Positions 16,884 through 26,493 are shown, counted from the first letter of the stretch. The stretch is DNA of 64,000 nucleotides from Natrinema marinum (GCF_024296685.1 NZ_CP100763.1:2108001-2172000); one strand, 5' to 3'. Translations and numbers: made by a program. Notes: generated by a model not told the origin, from the sequence alone.

Positions 16884-17519
16884 CTATGCTGCGTTCTCGA
16901 TCGTTTCCTTCACGTCTTCCCAGACATCGTCCGGAGCCTGCTCGCCGTCGACGCGCGCTAAGTCGCCCTGCTCATCGTAGTACTCGATGACGGGTTCCGT
17001 GTTCTCGTGGAAGACCGACAGGCGCTCGCGGACGGTCTCCTCGGTATCGTCGTCGCGCTGTTCGAGGCGGTCTTCGACCTCGGGGTCCTCCGGCGGGTTG
17101 TACTCGACGTGGTAGATGTCGCCCGTCTCGGGGTCGAGTCGGCGGCCGGTGAGCCGGTGGACGAGTTCCTCCTCGCCGACCTCGAGGTAGAGGACGACGT
17201 CGAGGTCGGTCATGTCCTCGAGTTCCTCGGCCTGCTCTAGGTTGCGCGGATAGCCGTCGAGGACGAAGCCGTCGGCCTGAGAGAGCGCCTCGTCGACGAT
17301 GGCGTTGACGACGTCGTCGGGGACGAGTTCGCCGCGGTCCATGTACTCGCCCGGCGTGTCGTACTCGGTGTCCATGTCGGAGATGTCCATCTCCTTGTTG
17401 TTCCGCAAGGCGTCGCCGGTGGTGATGTGGTCGACGCCGAACTCCTCGGTGATCTTCGCGCTCTGAGTCCCCTTGCCAGCCCCGGGCGCGCCCAGGATCA
17501 GGATTCGTGGCTGAGCCAT
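16884..17519 (-). CDS. adk: Adenylate kinase
   Basis: A 211-residue enzyme interconverting ATP + AMP and 2 ADP. Walker [10 protein letters not shown] lies at residues 10-18, the AMP-binding block HITTGDALR at ~31-39, FVLDGYPRN at ~80-88 and the LID start [14 protein letters not shown] at ~124-137; the LID lacks zinc Cys residues. It resembles the bacterial-type long adenylate kinase seen in haloarchaea. The start at 17519 sits ~25 nt from a TATA element at 17542-17547 on the minus strand, giving a leaderless message. It is transcribed towards the third surface-protein gene. Confidence 0.94.
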   Translation of the reverse strand: MAQPRILILGAPGAGKGTQSAKITEEFGVDHITTGDALRNNKEMDISDMDTEYDTPGEYMDRGELVPDDVVNAIVDEALSQADGFVLDGYPRNLEQAEELEDMTDLDVVLYLEVGEEELVHRLTGRRLDPETGDIYHVEYNPPEDPEVEDRLEQRDDDTEETVRERLSVFHENTEPVIEYYDEQGDLARVDGEQAPDDVWEDVKETIENAA

Positions 17520-17541
17520 ACGGGAGCGTTCAGGGGCAGCA

Positions 17542-17556
17542 CATAAAGGCTTAAAG
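17542..17556. promoter_or_regulatory. Compact bidirectional promoter between adk and the gene at 17579
   Basis: CATAAAGGCTTAAAG holds two back-to-back TATA elements: minus-strand TTTATG (17542-17547) centred ~25 nt from the adk ATG at 17519, and plus-strand TTAAAG (17551-17556) centred ~25 nt from the ATG at 17579. Both genes would be leaderless and their preinitiation complexes would compete for the same ~40 bp. Confidence 0.55.
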
Positions 17557-17578
17557 AATCGGGCACGTCCCTCCGACT

Positions 17579-18040
17579 ATGACCCGATTCGACGCCGCCG
17601 AGCCAGCCGAGCGACGCAAGCTCTATGTCGACGCCATCACCGCACACCGCGAGCGCGGGAGCGGATTCCTGACGCTCGAGGCCGATCCGGCCGGGCTCGA
17701 GGCGGATACGGACGCCGACGTGGTGGCGGACACCGAACTCGAGACCGGCAACGGATCGGACGACGAGGAGGCCGAGCTGGGCGCGCCGTGGATCCAGTTC
17801 GGCGACGGCACGGTCAACGTAGACTGTACCGAGGACGAACTCGACGCGCTGAAGGCCGTCCTCGAGGAGTTCCCGGCGTTCAAAATCGACGAGCTGATCC
17901 GTCCCGAGGAGGCGGAGGGGGTCAACGTTCGAGTCAGCGCGAAGGCCGATCCCAACCGGATCGCCCAGTTCGTCGATACCGTCTTTCTCGAGGTGTACGA
18001 CCTGCCGTCGACGGGGCGTGTCTGGGCCGTCGAGATCTAG
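17579..18040 (+). CDS. Conserved haloarchaeal protein of unknown function
   Basis: A 153-residue acidic soluble protein. Residues ~1-30 form a helix (RRKLYVDAITAHRERGSG); residues ~45-65 are a Glu/Asp-rich low-complexity stretch; the C-terminal half is compact with APWIQFGDGTVNVDC, alternating helices, and FVDTVFLEVYDLP near the end. No catalytic motif or known fold is recognised. It shares a compact divergent promoter with adk, so its expression may be tied to housekeeping functions. Confidence 0.75.
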   Translation: MTRFDAAEPAERRKLYVDAITAHRERGSGFLTLEADPAGLEADTDADVVADTELETGNGSDDEEAELGAPWIQFGDGTVNVDCTEDELDALKAVLEEFPAFKIDELIRPEEAEGVNVRVSAKADPNRIAQFVDTVFLEVYDLPSTGRVWAVEI

Positions 18041-18263
18041 CCGACCGACAACCGATGGATCAGCGTGTCGGCGATAACCGGTATCGGGGGACTATAATAC
18101 CAAGAGTCGCAACTGCCGGTATGGACCTCGCACGACGCACCGACCAGTCCCACTGCTACTCAGACTCGGTCGCGACGCGGTTACAGCATCTGATGGCCCA
18201 ATGCTGTGGGCCGCCGGTGAGGATCGGTCGACGAACAGTAGTCGGCGGTCAGTCCCGCGTACA

Positions 18264-20498
18264 ATGAGTGACGAAGAACTGGCGAAAGACCTCGGCCCGC
18301 TCGCAGCGCTGACGATCGGCGTCGGGACGATGATCGGTGCCGGGATCTTCGTCCTGCCCGGTGAAGCGGTCGCGACCGCCGGTCCGCTGGCCGCGCTCGC
18401 GTTCGTCCTCGGGGGCGGGATCGCGCTGTTGACGGCGTTTTCGGCGAGCGAGCTCGGGACCGCGATGCCAAAATCCGGCGGCGCGTACTTCTACGTCAAT
18501 CGCGCGCTCGGTCCGCTGTTCGGCTCGATCGCCGGCTGGGGGAACTGGATCGGCCTCGCGTTCGCCTCGGCCTTTTACGTCTACGGCTTCGGCGAGTACA
18601 TCGTCCGCATGGCCGGCATCACGTTCGGACCGGTCGAACTCGCCTTCCTCTCGCTGTCGGCCGCACAGCTGATCGGACTCGGCGCGGCGTTGCTCTTCAT
18701 TACCGTCAACTACGTCGGCGCAAAAGAGACGGGCACCCTCCAGAACGTCATCGTCATCACGCTCGTCGGCATCTTGGCCGTCTTCACCGGCTACGGGGTC
18801 ATGAACGCTGACCTCGCGACACTCCGGCCGATCGTCCCGCCGGACAAAGGGATCGCCCCTCTACTACCGGTGACCGGGCTGATCTTCGTCTCGTACCTCG
18901 GCTTCGTCCAGATCACGTCCGTCGCCGAGGAGATCAAAGACCCCGGCCGGAACCTCCCGCGTGCGGTCATCGGCAGCGTCGTCCTCGTGACGGGGATCTA
19001 CGCGCTCGTGTTGCTCGCCGTCCTCGCCGCCGTCGAGACCGAGCTCGTGGCCAACAACGACACGGCAGTCGTCGACGTGGCGAGCCAACTCATCGGACCG
19101 ATCGGGGCCGCCGCGCTGTTGCTCGGCGGGCTGCTGGCGACGGCCTCCTCGGCGAACGCGTCGATCCTCGCCTCCTCCCGGATCAACTTCGCGATGGGAC
19201 GAAACAGACTGATCAGCCCCGAACTCAACGAGATCCATCCTCGCTACGGGACGCCGTACCGATCGATCGCCGTTACTGGTGGCTTCATCGTCCTCTTCCT
19301 CCTGATCGGCGACATCCGGACCCTCTCGACCGCCGGGAGCGTCCTCCACCTCGTCATCTACGGCCTGCTGAACATCGCCCTGATCGTCATGCGCGAGGCC
19401 GAGCCCGAGGAGTACGATCCGGACTACCGCGTGCCGTTCTATCCGGTGACGCCGATCCTCGGGGCGATCCTCTCCTTCGCCCTCATCGCGTTCATCGATG
19501 CGCGCGTCATCGCACTCTGTATCGCGTTCGTAGTTATCGCCGCTCTTTGGTATCTCGTCTACGCACGCGACAAGACCGACGCCCAGGGCGTCCTGAGCGA
19601 GTACATCCTCAATCGGGCCGACGAGATGCCCGAACCCGCCGTCACCGCCGCCACGAGCGTCCAACCCGACGGCGGCACCTACCGCGTGATGGTCCCGCTG
19701 GCCAACCCCGATCACGAGACCGACCTGATCACCCTCGCCAGCGCGATCGCGAACCAGCGAAACGGCACCGTCGTCGCGACCCACATCGTTCAGGTGCCCG
19801 ATCAGACCGCCCTCGAGCACGGGGCCGACCACGTCGCCGAGCTCGACGCCGAATCCGAACAGCTGCTCGAGCGCGCCCGGCGGGACGCCGAGACGTTCGG
19901 CGTCGACGTCGAGACGAAGACGATCCTCTCTCACCGGTCGTTCGAAGAGGTCTTCGACGCCGCGCGGACGGACAACGCCGATCTCGTCGTGATGGGCTGG
20001 GGGCCAGACGCCCACGGGCGGGCCGAGGATCGGATAGACGAACTCACCGGGTCCCTCCCCTGTGACTTCCTCGTCCTCAAAGACCGCGGATTCGACGCCT
20101 CGCGCATCCTCGTGCCGACCGCCGGCGGCCCGGACTCCGCGTTCGGTGCGGCCGTCGCCCGACTGCTCGCCGCGGAGTACGACAGCGAGGTCTCCCTGCT
20201 GTACGTTCGCGACGACGACGAATCGGCCGCCGAGGCCGAGGCGTTCCTCGAGGAGTGGGCGAGCGATCACGACCTCGAGGACGCGACCCTGTCGATCGAA
20301 CGCGGCGACCCCGAGACGGCGATCGAGCGGGCGGCCGCCGACCATACGATGCTCATCATCGGGGCGACCGAACAGGGCCTTCTCTCCCGGCTCCTTGGCG
20401 GCTCGCTCATCGACGACGTGACGAAGACGGTCGACTGTTCGGTCCTGCTCGCTCAGAAGCGCCACGAGCGGTCGCTTCGCGAGCGCCTGTTCGGCTGA
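18264..20498 (+). CDS. APC-family amino acid permease fused to two universal stress protein domains
   Basis: A 744-residue transporter. Residues ~10-433 hold 12 membrane helices of the amino acid-polyamine-organocation family; the motif GVGTMIGAGIFVLPG in helix 1 contains the Gly-rich substrate-binding break. Two USP-like cytosolic domains follow (about 472-609 and 609-735), the first with DLVVMGWGPDAHGRAEDR, which matches USP nucleotide-binding loops loosely. Such fusions are common in haloarchaea, where the USP part may gate transport by binding nucleotide. I chose the ATG at 18264 because it begins the conserved SDEELAKDLGPLAAL; the frame extends further upstream without similarity. The transported amino acid is not evident. 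Confidence 0.87.
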   Translation: MSDEELAKDLGPLAALTIGVGTMIGAGIFVLPGEAVATAGPLAALAFVLGGGIALLTAFSASELGTAMPKSGGAYFYVNRALGPLFGSIAGWGNWIGLAFASAFYVYGFGEYIVRMAGITFGPVELAFLSLSAAQLIGLGAALLFITVNYVGAKETGTLQNVIVITLVGILAVFTGYGVMNADLATLRPIVPPDKGIAPLLPVTGLIFVSYLGFVQITSVAEEIKDPGRNLPRAVIGSVVLVTGIYALVLLAVLAAVETELVANNDTAVVDVASQLIGPIGAAALLLGGLLATASSANASILASSRINFAMGRNRLISPELNEIHPRYGTPYRSIAVTGGFIVLFLLIGDIRTLSTAGSVLHLVIYGLLNIALIVMREAEPEEYDPDYRVPFYPVTPILGAILSFALIAFIDARVIALCIAFVVIAALWYLVYARDKTDAQGVLSEYILNRADEMPEPAVTAATSVQPDGGTYRVMVPLANPDHETDLITLASAIANQRNGTVVATHIVQVPDQTALEHGADHVAELDAESEQLLERARRDAETFGVDVETKTILSHRSFEEVFDAARTDNADLVVMGWGPDAHGRAEDRIDELTGSLPCDFLVLKDRGFDASRILVPTAGGPDSAFGAAVARLLAAEYDSEVSLLYVRDDDESAAEAEAFLEEWASDHDLEDATLSIERGDPETAIERAAADHTMLIIGATEQGLLSRLLGGSLIDDVTKTVDCSVLLAQKRHERSLRERLFG

Positions 20499-20826
20499 CG
20501 GAGACGGGCGAGCGGCTGGTCGACCAAAACGGGCGATCCGCTCGCCCCGTCGCTGGCCGGCTCATGCGAACACGTTCGCTGTAAGCTTGAATATCGGCGC
20601 GGACGTGTGGCTGAAAATACACTATTCGGCCGTCACAGCGACAGAAAAAAGGTCGTCGGCTCCAAGGGCACAATGATGGAACGTGATAGACGTATCAGCA
20701 TCGGATCGAACCGGGATCGCCCCATCACCAGCCGGGCGGCCGTCAGACCGGACCCTCCGGGCGGTTTCCAAATAGATAAGTGTCCCCAGCAACCATCCCC
20801 CGACATATAAGCGACCTTCAAAAGAG
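20499..20826. other. 328-base intergenic region upstream of coxB
   Basis: No supportable gene. Two TATA-like elements precede coxB: AAATAGATAAG near 20770-20780 and CATATAAG at 20804-20811. The second is only ~20 nt from the annotated GTG, so the first is the better candidate. The rest shows no repeats or conserved structure by eye. Confidence 0.5.
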
Positions 20827-21825
20827 GTGAACACAATCTACAGCGCACTTACGACCCCGCTGCAGCAGACTCGAGTCGACGTGTTTCAGGAGATCTTTCT
20901 GGTCTTCCTGGGACTCGGGACGATCGTCGGCGTCGTCGTCGTCGCGTACACCTTGTACAACGCGTACAAGTACCGCGACACCGGCGAAACCGACACCGAC
21001 GAGAATCTGCCATCGGTCGGGGAGTTACCGACAGGCGGAAAGGGCGGCAAGAAACTGTTCCTCTCGTTCGGCATCAGCGCGATCATCGTTATCTCGCTGG
21101 TGATCTGGACGTACGGGATGCTCCTGTACGTTGAGAGTCCGGACGGTGCTCAACAGGCTGAGGAGCGATTCGAGGTCGAAGTCACCGGGCAGAGCTTCGC
21201 GTGGTACTTCGAGTACTCGAACGGAATCGAATCGGTGAGCACCCTCCGGGTGCCCGCCGACGAGCGAATCTGGATCCGGACGACCTCCGGTGACGTCTGG
21301 CACACGTTCGGCATACCCGAGCAACGGGTGAAAGCCGACGCAATTCCGGGCGAATACGACGAGACCTGGTTCGAAGCCGAAGAACCCGGAACGCAGACGA
21401 TCCGGTGTTACGAACTCTGCGGCGAGTTCCACACCCAGATGACCGGGACGGTCGAAATAATGGAACCAGAGGCGTTCGAAGAGTGGATGAACAACCAGCT
21501 GACGATGTCGCTCACGGTGCAGGGTGCAAACGAGACCCCCGTCACCGAAGGGTACGAGCTGACGCTGGTTAGCCAGGAGTCGGACTTCGAGCAGACGTAC
21601 TCGGCCAACGAGTTCGAGAACGGAACGCTCGAGATTACCGACCTCGAGCAAGGTGGGCAGTACAACGTGACGGTCACGTCGACCGACGGGCAGTTCGAGG
21701 AGACGACGACGCAGTTCGACATGACCGGTCCGGTCAGCGAGACCATCACGCTCGAAGGCGTCAATGCGAGTGAGAGCAACACGAATGGAAACGAAACGCA
21801 ATCGAACGGCGGAGGTGGGAACTGA
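20827..21825 (+). CDS. coxB: Cytochrome c oxidase subunit II (CuA subunit) with a C-terminal extension
   Basis: A 332-residue subunit of an aa3-type terminal oxidase. Two membrane helices (about residues 20-42 and 78-100) are followed by the cupredoxin domain with the full CuA site: H159, C194, E196, C198, H202 and M205 (CYELCGEFHTQM). CuA receives electrons from a blue-copper protein or cytochrome and passes them to heme a in CoxA. Unusually, ~110 residues follow the CuA domain: an Ig-like Thr-rich segment (~225-310) and an Asn/Gly-rich tail. GTG start; stop overlaps the coxA-coxC start as TGATG, so the two are translationally coupled. Confidence 0.93.
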   Translation: MNTIYSALTTPLQQTRVDVFQEIFLVFLGLGTIVGVVVVAYTLYNAYKYRDTGETDTDENLPSVGELPTGGKGGKKLFLSFGISAIIVISLVIWTYGMLLYVESPDGAQQAEERFEVEVTGQSFAWYFEYSNGIESVSTLRVPADERIWIRTTSGDVWHTFGIPEQRVKADAIPGEYDETWFEAEEPGTQTIRCYELCGEFHTQMTGTVEIMEPEAFEEWMNNQLTMSLTVQGANETPVTEGYELTLVSQESDFEQTYSANEFENGTLEITDLEQGGQYNVTVTSTDGQFEETTTQFDMTGPVSETITLEGVNASESNTNGNETQSNGGGGN

Positions 21826-24311
21826 TGAGTGATCTTCCGCCAAAGACGTCGATAAAGCGGTGGCTAGTCACGACGAATCACAAGGACATCGGCGTCCTCT
21901 ATCTGGGGACGGCGATGTTCTTCCTGTTGTTCGGTGGCCTCCTCGCGCTGCTGTTCCGCGCCCATCTGTGGCAGGCCGGCGGCACGGGCCTGCTGACGAA
22001 CGACCAGTACTATCAGTCGGTGACGGCCCACGGACTCATCATGGTCTTCTGGTTCCTCTCACCGATCGCGAGCGGCTTCGCGAACTACTTCGTGCCGCTC
22101 CAGATCGGCGCGAAGGACCTCGCGTTCCCGCGGCTGAACGCACTGAGTTACTGGTTCTACCTGTTCTCGGGCGTGCTGATGGGGCTCTCGTTCTTCCAGG
22201 GCGGTTCGTTCTCCGGCGGATGGACGATGTACTCCCCGCTGAACGTGCCCATGTACAACTCGGTGATGGAGGCGACGGCCGGCAGTAACGCGACGATCCT
22301 CGCGTTGACCCTGTTCGTCCTCTCGATCACGCTCGGGACGGTGAACTTCCTGACGACGATGCACCGGTCCCGCGCCGAGGGACTCGGCCTCTGGAACATG
22401 CCGATGTTCTCCTGGTCGTGGCTGCTGACCGTCTGGATGATGCTGTTCGCGTTCGCGGCGCTGCTGGCCGCGCTCTTGTTGCTGGCAGTCGACCGCGTCT
22501 TCCTCACGCAGTACTTCGCGACCAACGAAGGCTCGAGCCTGCTGTGGGCCCACGTCTTCTGGTTCTTCGGCCATCCGGAGGTGTACATCGTCTTCTTCCC
22601 CGCGCTGGGGATCATGTTCGAGATCTTCCAGACGTTCACCGGACGACGGCTGGTCGGCCGGAAGTGGGTCATCATCGCGATGGTCCTCGTGGCCGTCCAG
22701 TCGTTCCTCGTCTGGATGCACCACATGTTCCTGTCGACGATCAACCTCCCGATCAAGACGCTGTTCATGGCGACGACGATCGGGATCTCGCTGCCGTTCG
22801 ACCTGATGGTCTTCGCGATGATCTACACGATGGTCAAGGGTCGTGTGCGGTTCACGACGCCGTTCCTGTTCGCGCTCGGTGCGCTCGTGTTGTTCATCCT
22901 CGGCGGGATCACCGGCGTCTTCCTGGGTGCAGTCGTGCTGGACTACGAGTTCCGCGGGACCTACTGGGTCGTCGCCCACTTCCACTACGTGATGGTCTCG
23001 GGCGTCACCGCGCTGATCGGCGGCCTCTACTACTGGTGGCCGAAGATCACCGGGAAGATGTACTCCGAACGCCTCGGAAAGCTCAGCTTCGCGGTGTACT
23101 TCATCGGCTTTAACCTGCTGTACTTCCCGATGTTCCTCGCCTGGGAGACCCCCCGCCGGGTCTTCCACTACCCCGAGAGTACGCAACTGTACCACCAGAT
23201 CGCGACGGTCGGGGCGTTCGTCCTCGGAGCGTCGGTCCTCCTCGTGATACTCACGCTCGCGAAGAGCCTGCGATCGGGCCCCGACGCTCCCGACAACCCG
23301 TGGACGTACTCGCGAACCGCCGAGTGGGCGATCCCCTCGCCGCCGCCGCTCGATAACTGGCCGAACCGGCCCAGCTACGCCAGCGGCCGACTCGAGTTCG
23401 TCGACGACGCGGCGACCGCGACCGACGGCGGCGTCGCGACCGGCAAGGACGCCGCTGGCACAGCGACGGCGAGCCACGAGGAGGAGCATGCGGACCACGC
23501 CAGCATCTGGCCGTTCGGCATCGGTATCGCGACCGCCGTGTTCTTCCTCGGCCTCAGCGGTATGACGCCGTACGTCTACACGTTCGTCAGCGAGCACATG
23601 CACGCCGGCGAGTTCATCACGCTGGCGGGGACGGCACCGGCAAAGAGCATCGTCTACCCGGTGCTGACCGCGATCGGCATCGGCCTGCTCGGGGTTACGC
23701 TGTTCAACTTCGGCCGCGAGCAGTTCGACGCTCCCGAGATGCTGGTCGCCGAACAGTGGCCGTTCGGCGGCATCAACAACGAAAAGCTCGGCGTCTGGTT
23801 CTTCCTGGCGTCGGACGTCGTCGTCTTCGGTGCCGCAATCGGTGCGTACGTCTTCATGCGCATCCACGGCGGCTGGAATAACTGGCATCTCGACGCCATC
23901 ACCATGGCCGGCCTGTTCAACACGTACGTCCTCCTGACCTCGAGTTTCGCGGTCGTCGTGGCGCACGTGATGGCCGAACGCGGGAACAAGAAGGGACTGC
24001 TCGGCGCGCTCAGCGCTACGATCCTGCTTGGATTCGTGTTCATGGGCGTCAAGGCCTTCGAGTACACCAGCAAGTTCGCCGACGGTCACTACTGGTTCAG
24101 CGGGATCGAGTACTCGCTGTACTTCGTGACGACCGGCCTGCACGCGCTGCACGTCATCCTCGGGCTACTCATCGCCCTGTTCATGATCTACCGGATCGTG
24201 TCGGTCGATGCGTACCTCGAGGATCACATGCCGGTGGAGTACTTCGGCCTCTACTGGCACTTCGTCGACATCGTGTGGGTCTTCCTGTTCCCACTGTTCT
24301 ACCTGATGTAG
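21825..24311 (+). CDS. coxAC: Cytochrome c oxidase subunits I and III, fused
   Basis: An 828-residue fusion of the catalytic subunit I and subunit III of a proton-pumping aa3-type oxidase. Subunit I (to ~residue 500) has all metal ligands: H69 and H387 (heme a), H385 (heme a3), H250, H299 and H300 (CuB), and Y254 in HPEVY for the His-Tyr crosslink; E252 in GHPEVY marks the A1 type. A charged linker (~505-560) precedes two extra helices, then subunit III (~640-828) with GVWFFLASDVVVF, GLHALHVILGL and YWHFVDIVWVFLFP. Fusions of this kind are known in haloarchaea and some bacteria. Operon with coxB. Confidence 0.94.
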   Translation: MSDLPPKTSIKRWLVTTNHKDIGVLYLGTAMFFLLFGGLLALLFRAHLWQAGGTGLLTNDQYYQSVTAHGLIMVFWFLSPIASGFANYFVPLQIGAKDLAFPRLNALSYWFYLFSGVLMGLSFFQGGSFSGGWTMYSPLNVPMYNSVMEATAGSNATILALTLFVLSITLGTVNFLTTMHRSRAEGLGLWNMPMFSWSWLLTVWMMLFAFAALLAALLLLAVDRVFLTQYFATNEGSSLLWAHVFWFFGHPEVYIVFFPALGIMFEIFQTFTGRRLVGRKWVIIAMVLVAVQSFLVWMHHMFLSTINLPIKTLFMATTIGISLPFDLMVFAMIYTMVKGRVRFTTPFLFALGALVLFILGGITGVFLGAVVLDYEFRGTYWVVAHFHYVMVSGVTALIGGLYYWWPKITGKMYSERLGKLSFAVYFIGFNLLYFPMFLAWETPRRVFHYPESTQLYHQIATVGAFVLGASVLLVILTLAKSLRSGPDAPDNPWTYSRTAEWAIPSPPPLDNWPNRPSYASGRLEFVDDAATATDGGVATGKDAAGTATASHEEEHADHASIWPFGIGIATAVFFLGLSGMTPYVYTFVSEHMHAGEFITLAGTAPAKSIVYPVLTAIGIGLLGVTLFNFGREQFDAPEMLVAEQWPFGGINNEKLGVWFFLASDVVVFGAAIGAYVFMRIHGGWNNWHLDAITMAGLFNTYVLLTSSFAVVVAHVMAERGNKKGLLGALSATILLGFVFMGVKAFEYTSKFADGHYWFSGIEYSLYFVTTGLHALHVILGLLIALFMIYRIVSVDAYLEDHMPVEYFGLYWHFVDIVWVFLFPLFYLM

Positions 24312-24594
24312 CGCCTCTGCGCTACACAGGTTCGTTTTTCGCGGTTTCGTGTTTTCCGACGCCGTAGGGCACCGTCTGACAGGCCAGTGACAACCTTGGA
24401 CCGTCTCTCGCTCCGATCAGCAGTCGATTGCAGCCTGTGACGACGCTCGAGAGACCAGAGCGCACGGAATGTGTGTACGGGCCCAGCCGACGAGCAAGCC
24501 GCCTCACAACGCGGGACAGGGCGCCCGCTCACGTGCTGAGAGCAGGCGCTCGAGGTGCAGAACTAAAAAGAGACGCCGAGCGGCAGCAGCACGC

Positions 24595-24882
24595 TCACCC
24601 CGCCCAGACCAGCGCGTAGACGAAAGTAAACAGGAAGTAGATCAGGAAGACGGAGATTGCCGCCTTGAAGTGGAACGTGAACAAGTCGTACTCCTCGTCG
24701 TCGCGCTCCTCCTCGAAGGCCTCGAGTTCGGCCTCGGAACACTCCTCGGCGTGGTCGACGCCGATGTGGAAGGTTACGTACTGCTCGGATCGAAACGGCC
24801 GACCGCAGTACGGACAGGTCGCGCCGGGCGCGTGGTCCGGCGGCACGTCGTACTCTCGCTCGAGCGCGCTGTCGGTCGCCAT
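24595..24882 (-). CDS. Small C2H2 zinc-finger protein with one membrane anchor
   Basis: A 95-residue protein. Residues 23-44 form a classical C2H2 finger, C23-x2-C26-x12-H39-x4-H44 (CPYCGRPF...HIGVDH). An acidic helix follows (residues ~47-65), then one membrane helix at ~73-92 (SVFLIYFLFTFVYALVW). It follows the polytopic membrane gene (start 26327) with a 41-nt gap and lies convergent to coxAC. Its neighbours suggest a role in oxidase biogenesis or regulation; no function is established. Confidence 0.78.
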   Translation of the reverse strand: MATDSALEREYDVPPDHAPGATCPYCGRPFRSEQYVTFHIGVDHAEECSEAELEAFEEERDDEEYDLFTFHFKAAISVFLIYFLFTFVYALVWAG

Positions 24883-24923
24883 TCGATCGGGTATTGCGGC
24901 GGCGCGAGGAAGTGTTTGCCGGT

Positions 24924-26327
24924 CTAGCTCGGGACGAACGGCGGGCTCATCGTCCCCTGGGAGACCAGATAGAGGCTCACCATCGTGAAAAAGACCATGA
25001 CGACGATGAGCGGGTACTGGCTCCTGATCGCCTGGAGTTTGCCGGGGAAGAGGTCGAAGGAGACGGTGTGAGCGATCCACACCGCGAGGACGTGGCCGAG
25101 CAGGATGGCGGCGATCTCGAGGTAGCCGAACCAGCCGGGGAGGGCGTACTGGGTCGGGTTCGGCGGCGGGGAAAGCGGCGCTGCCACGGCGTCGACCAGC
25201 GACGGCCACAGCGAGAGCCCGAAGCCGACGTAGTGGGCGAAGTGGTAGCCGGCCGCGATGGCGAGCAAGGGTGCAGCAAATCGCAGCCCCAGATAGCGCC
25301 GGGAGAGGTACGTCTCGGCGCGCTCGCGAGTGCGGTCGATGGCGATCCAGTAGACCTTCCAGAACAGCCCGAAGCCGCCGACGAGCAAGGCCAGATAGAC
25401 GAGCACCGGCGGGAGCCCGATTCCGACGAGGACTTCGATGGTCCGGACGCCCGCCGGCGTGACGATGAAGCCGCTGAAGGTCAGCTCCCAGACCAGCGCG
25501 AGGACGAATGCGACCAGCGAGGTGTCGGTGACGAGGTCGGCGTCGCTCAGTCGCGAGCCGGGGTATCGCAGCTCGAAGCCGTCGTCGGTGCGCTGGATCG
25601 GCGCGACGGCCCCGTAGAGCCGAAACCACAGCGAGAGAGGATCCCCGCGGCGAAACCACGTCGACGGCGAGAAGACGACCGCACTCGAGATGGTAAACAG
25701 CGAGTACATCAGGAGGACGGCCAGCAGCACGTCCGGCGACGAGGTCAGTGGCGCGACGATCTCGAGCCAGACGAACGTCAACAGCGCGACGACGGCAGGC
25801 CAGGACTCGAAAGCGTCCGGATAGGGCTCGTCGGCGGTCGGCAGCGCCTCGGCGATCCGCCGCCAGGGGTTGAGCGCCGGCCACGGGTTGCCGACGGTGT
25901 AGGTGACGATCGTCAGCAGAGCGCGACCGGCGACGAACGTGATCAGGACGGTCGCGCTCACCAGACCGATGTTGGGCCCGACGAGCCCGGCGGCGACGAT
26001 GAGCGCGAGGCCCAGCAGTCCGACTGCGCCGAGTAACAGCGAACCGGCGGTCAGCAGTCGGTCCTTGGAGGTCTCGAGCGCGTGGTCGTGGTAGGTGCCG
26101 ATCACGTCGCGGTCGGTGACGAGCATGGTCAATAGCGCCGACGCGCCAACGGTGCCGCCGCCGGTCGCGAGATAAAGCCACGTCGGAACAGTGACGTCGC
26201 CGCCGCCGGTCGTGAGGCCGGCGGCGACGTTGCTGGCGGCGGCGACGCCGGCACCGAGCCCGATGATCGCGAGCGTGGTGGCCAGTCCGATAGCGGTCCG
26301 GCGAGCGAGGGCCGAACGTCCACTCAT
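24924..26327 (-). CDS. Polytopic membrane protein of the terminal oxidase locus, function unknown
   Basis: A 467-residue integral membrane protein with about twelve hydrophobic helices spread over the whole length. I see no cofactor motif comparable with CtaA/CtaB. A few conserved-looking polar residues sit in helices (GYHFAHYVGFGLS, LGHVLAVWIAH), whose His residues could bind heme or copper. Position between the oxidase genes and divergent from the subunit IV gene suggests oxidase assembly, copper delivery or electron supply. The function is inferred from context only. Confidence 0.7.
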   Translation of the reverse strand: MSGRSALARRTAIGLATTLAIIGLGAGVAAASNVAAGLTTGGGDVTVPTWLYLATGGGTVGASALLTMLVTDRDVIGTYHDHALETSKDRLLTAGSLLLGAVGLLGLALIVAAGLVGPNIGLVSATVLITFVAGRALLTIVTYTVGNPWPALNPWRRIAEALPTADEPYPDAFESWPAVVALLTFVWLEIVAPLTSSPDVLLAVLLMYSLFTISSAVVFSPSTWFRRGDPLSLWFRLYGAVAPIQRTDDGFELRYPGSRLSDADLVTDTSLVAFVLALVWELTFSGFIVTPAGVRTIEVLVGIGLPPVLVYLALLVGGFGLFWKVYWIAIDRTRERAETYLSRRYLGLRFAAPLLAIAAGYHFAHYVGFGLSLWPSLVDAVAAPLSPPPNPTQYALPGWFGYLEIAAILLGHVLAVWIAHTVSFDLFPGKLQAIRSQYPLIVVMVFFTMVSLYLVSQGTMSPPFVPS

Positions 26328-26462
26328 TGCCGGCTAGTCGGAGCGGCGCCCCATCTACGTGTCGCTTCGGTCTCGAGGGCGACCGTCTCGGCTCGCGTTC
26401 GCCGCTTTTCCGGCGGACAGTTCCACTCGCACGGACGGCGGCGCGAGCGGGATGAGGTAAGG

Positions 26463-26468
26463 TATAAG
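26463..26468 (+). promoter_or_regulatory. TATA box of the subunit IV gene
   Basis: TATAAG centred ~28 nt upstream of the ATG at 26494; predicts a leaderless transcript. Confidence 0.5.
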
Positions 26469-26493
26469 TATCCGTCACCCACATTCCCCACTA

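Noticed and set aside
18864..20465. A 533-codon antisense frame over the APC permease
   Set aside because: Shadow frame of the permease and USP domains; no recognisable protein.
22059..24152. A 697-codon open frame antisense to coxAC
   Set aside because: Composition (Arg, Glu, His, Gln) is typical of antisense frames in GC-rich genes, and coxAC is beyond doubt.
24894..26036. A 380-codon plus-strand frame over the polytopic membrane protein
   Set aside because: Asp/Arg/Gln-rich translation typical of an antisense shadow; the minus-strand frame has clear membrane helices.
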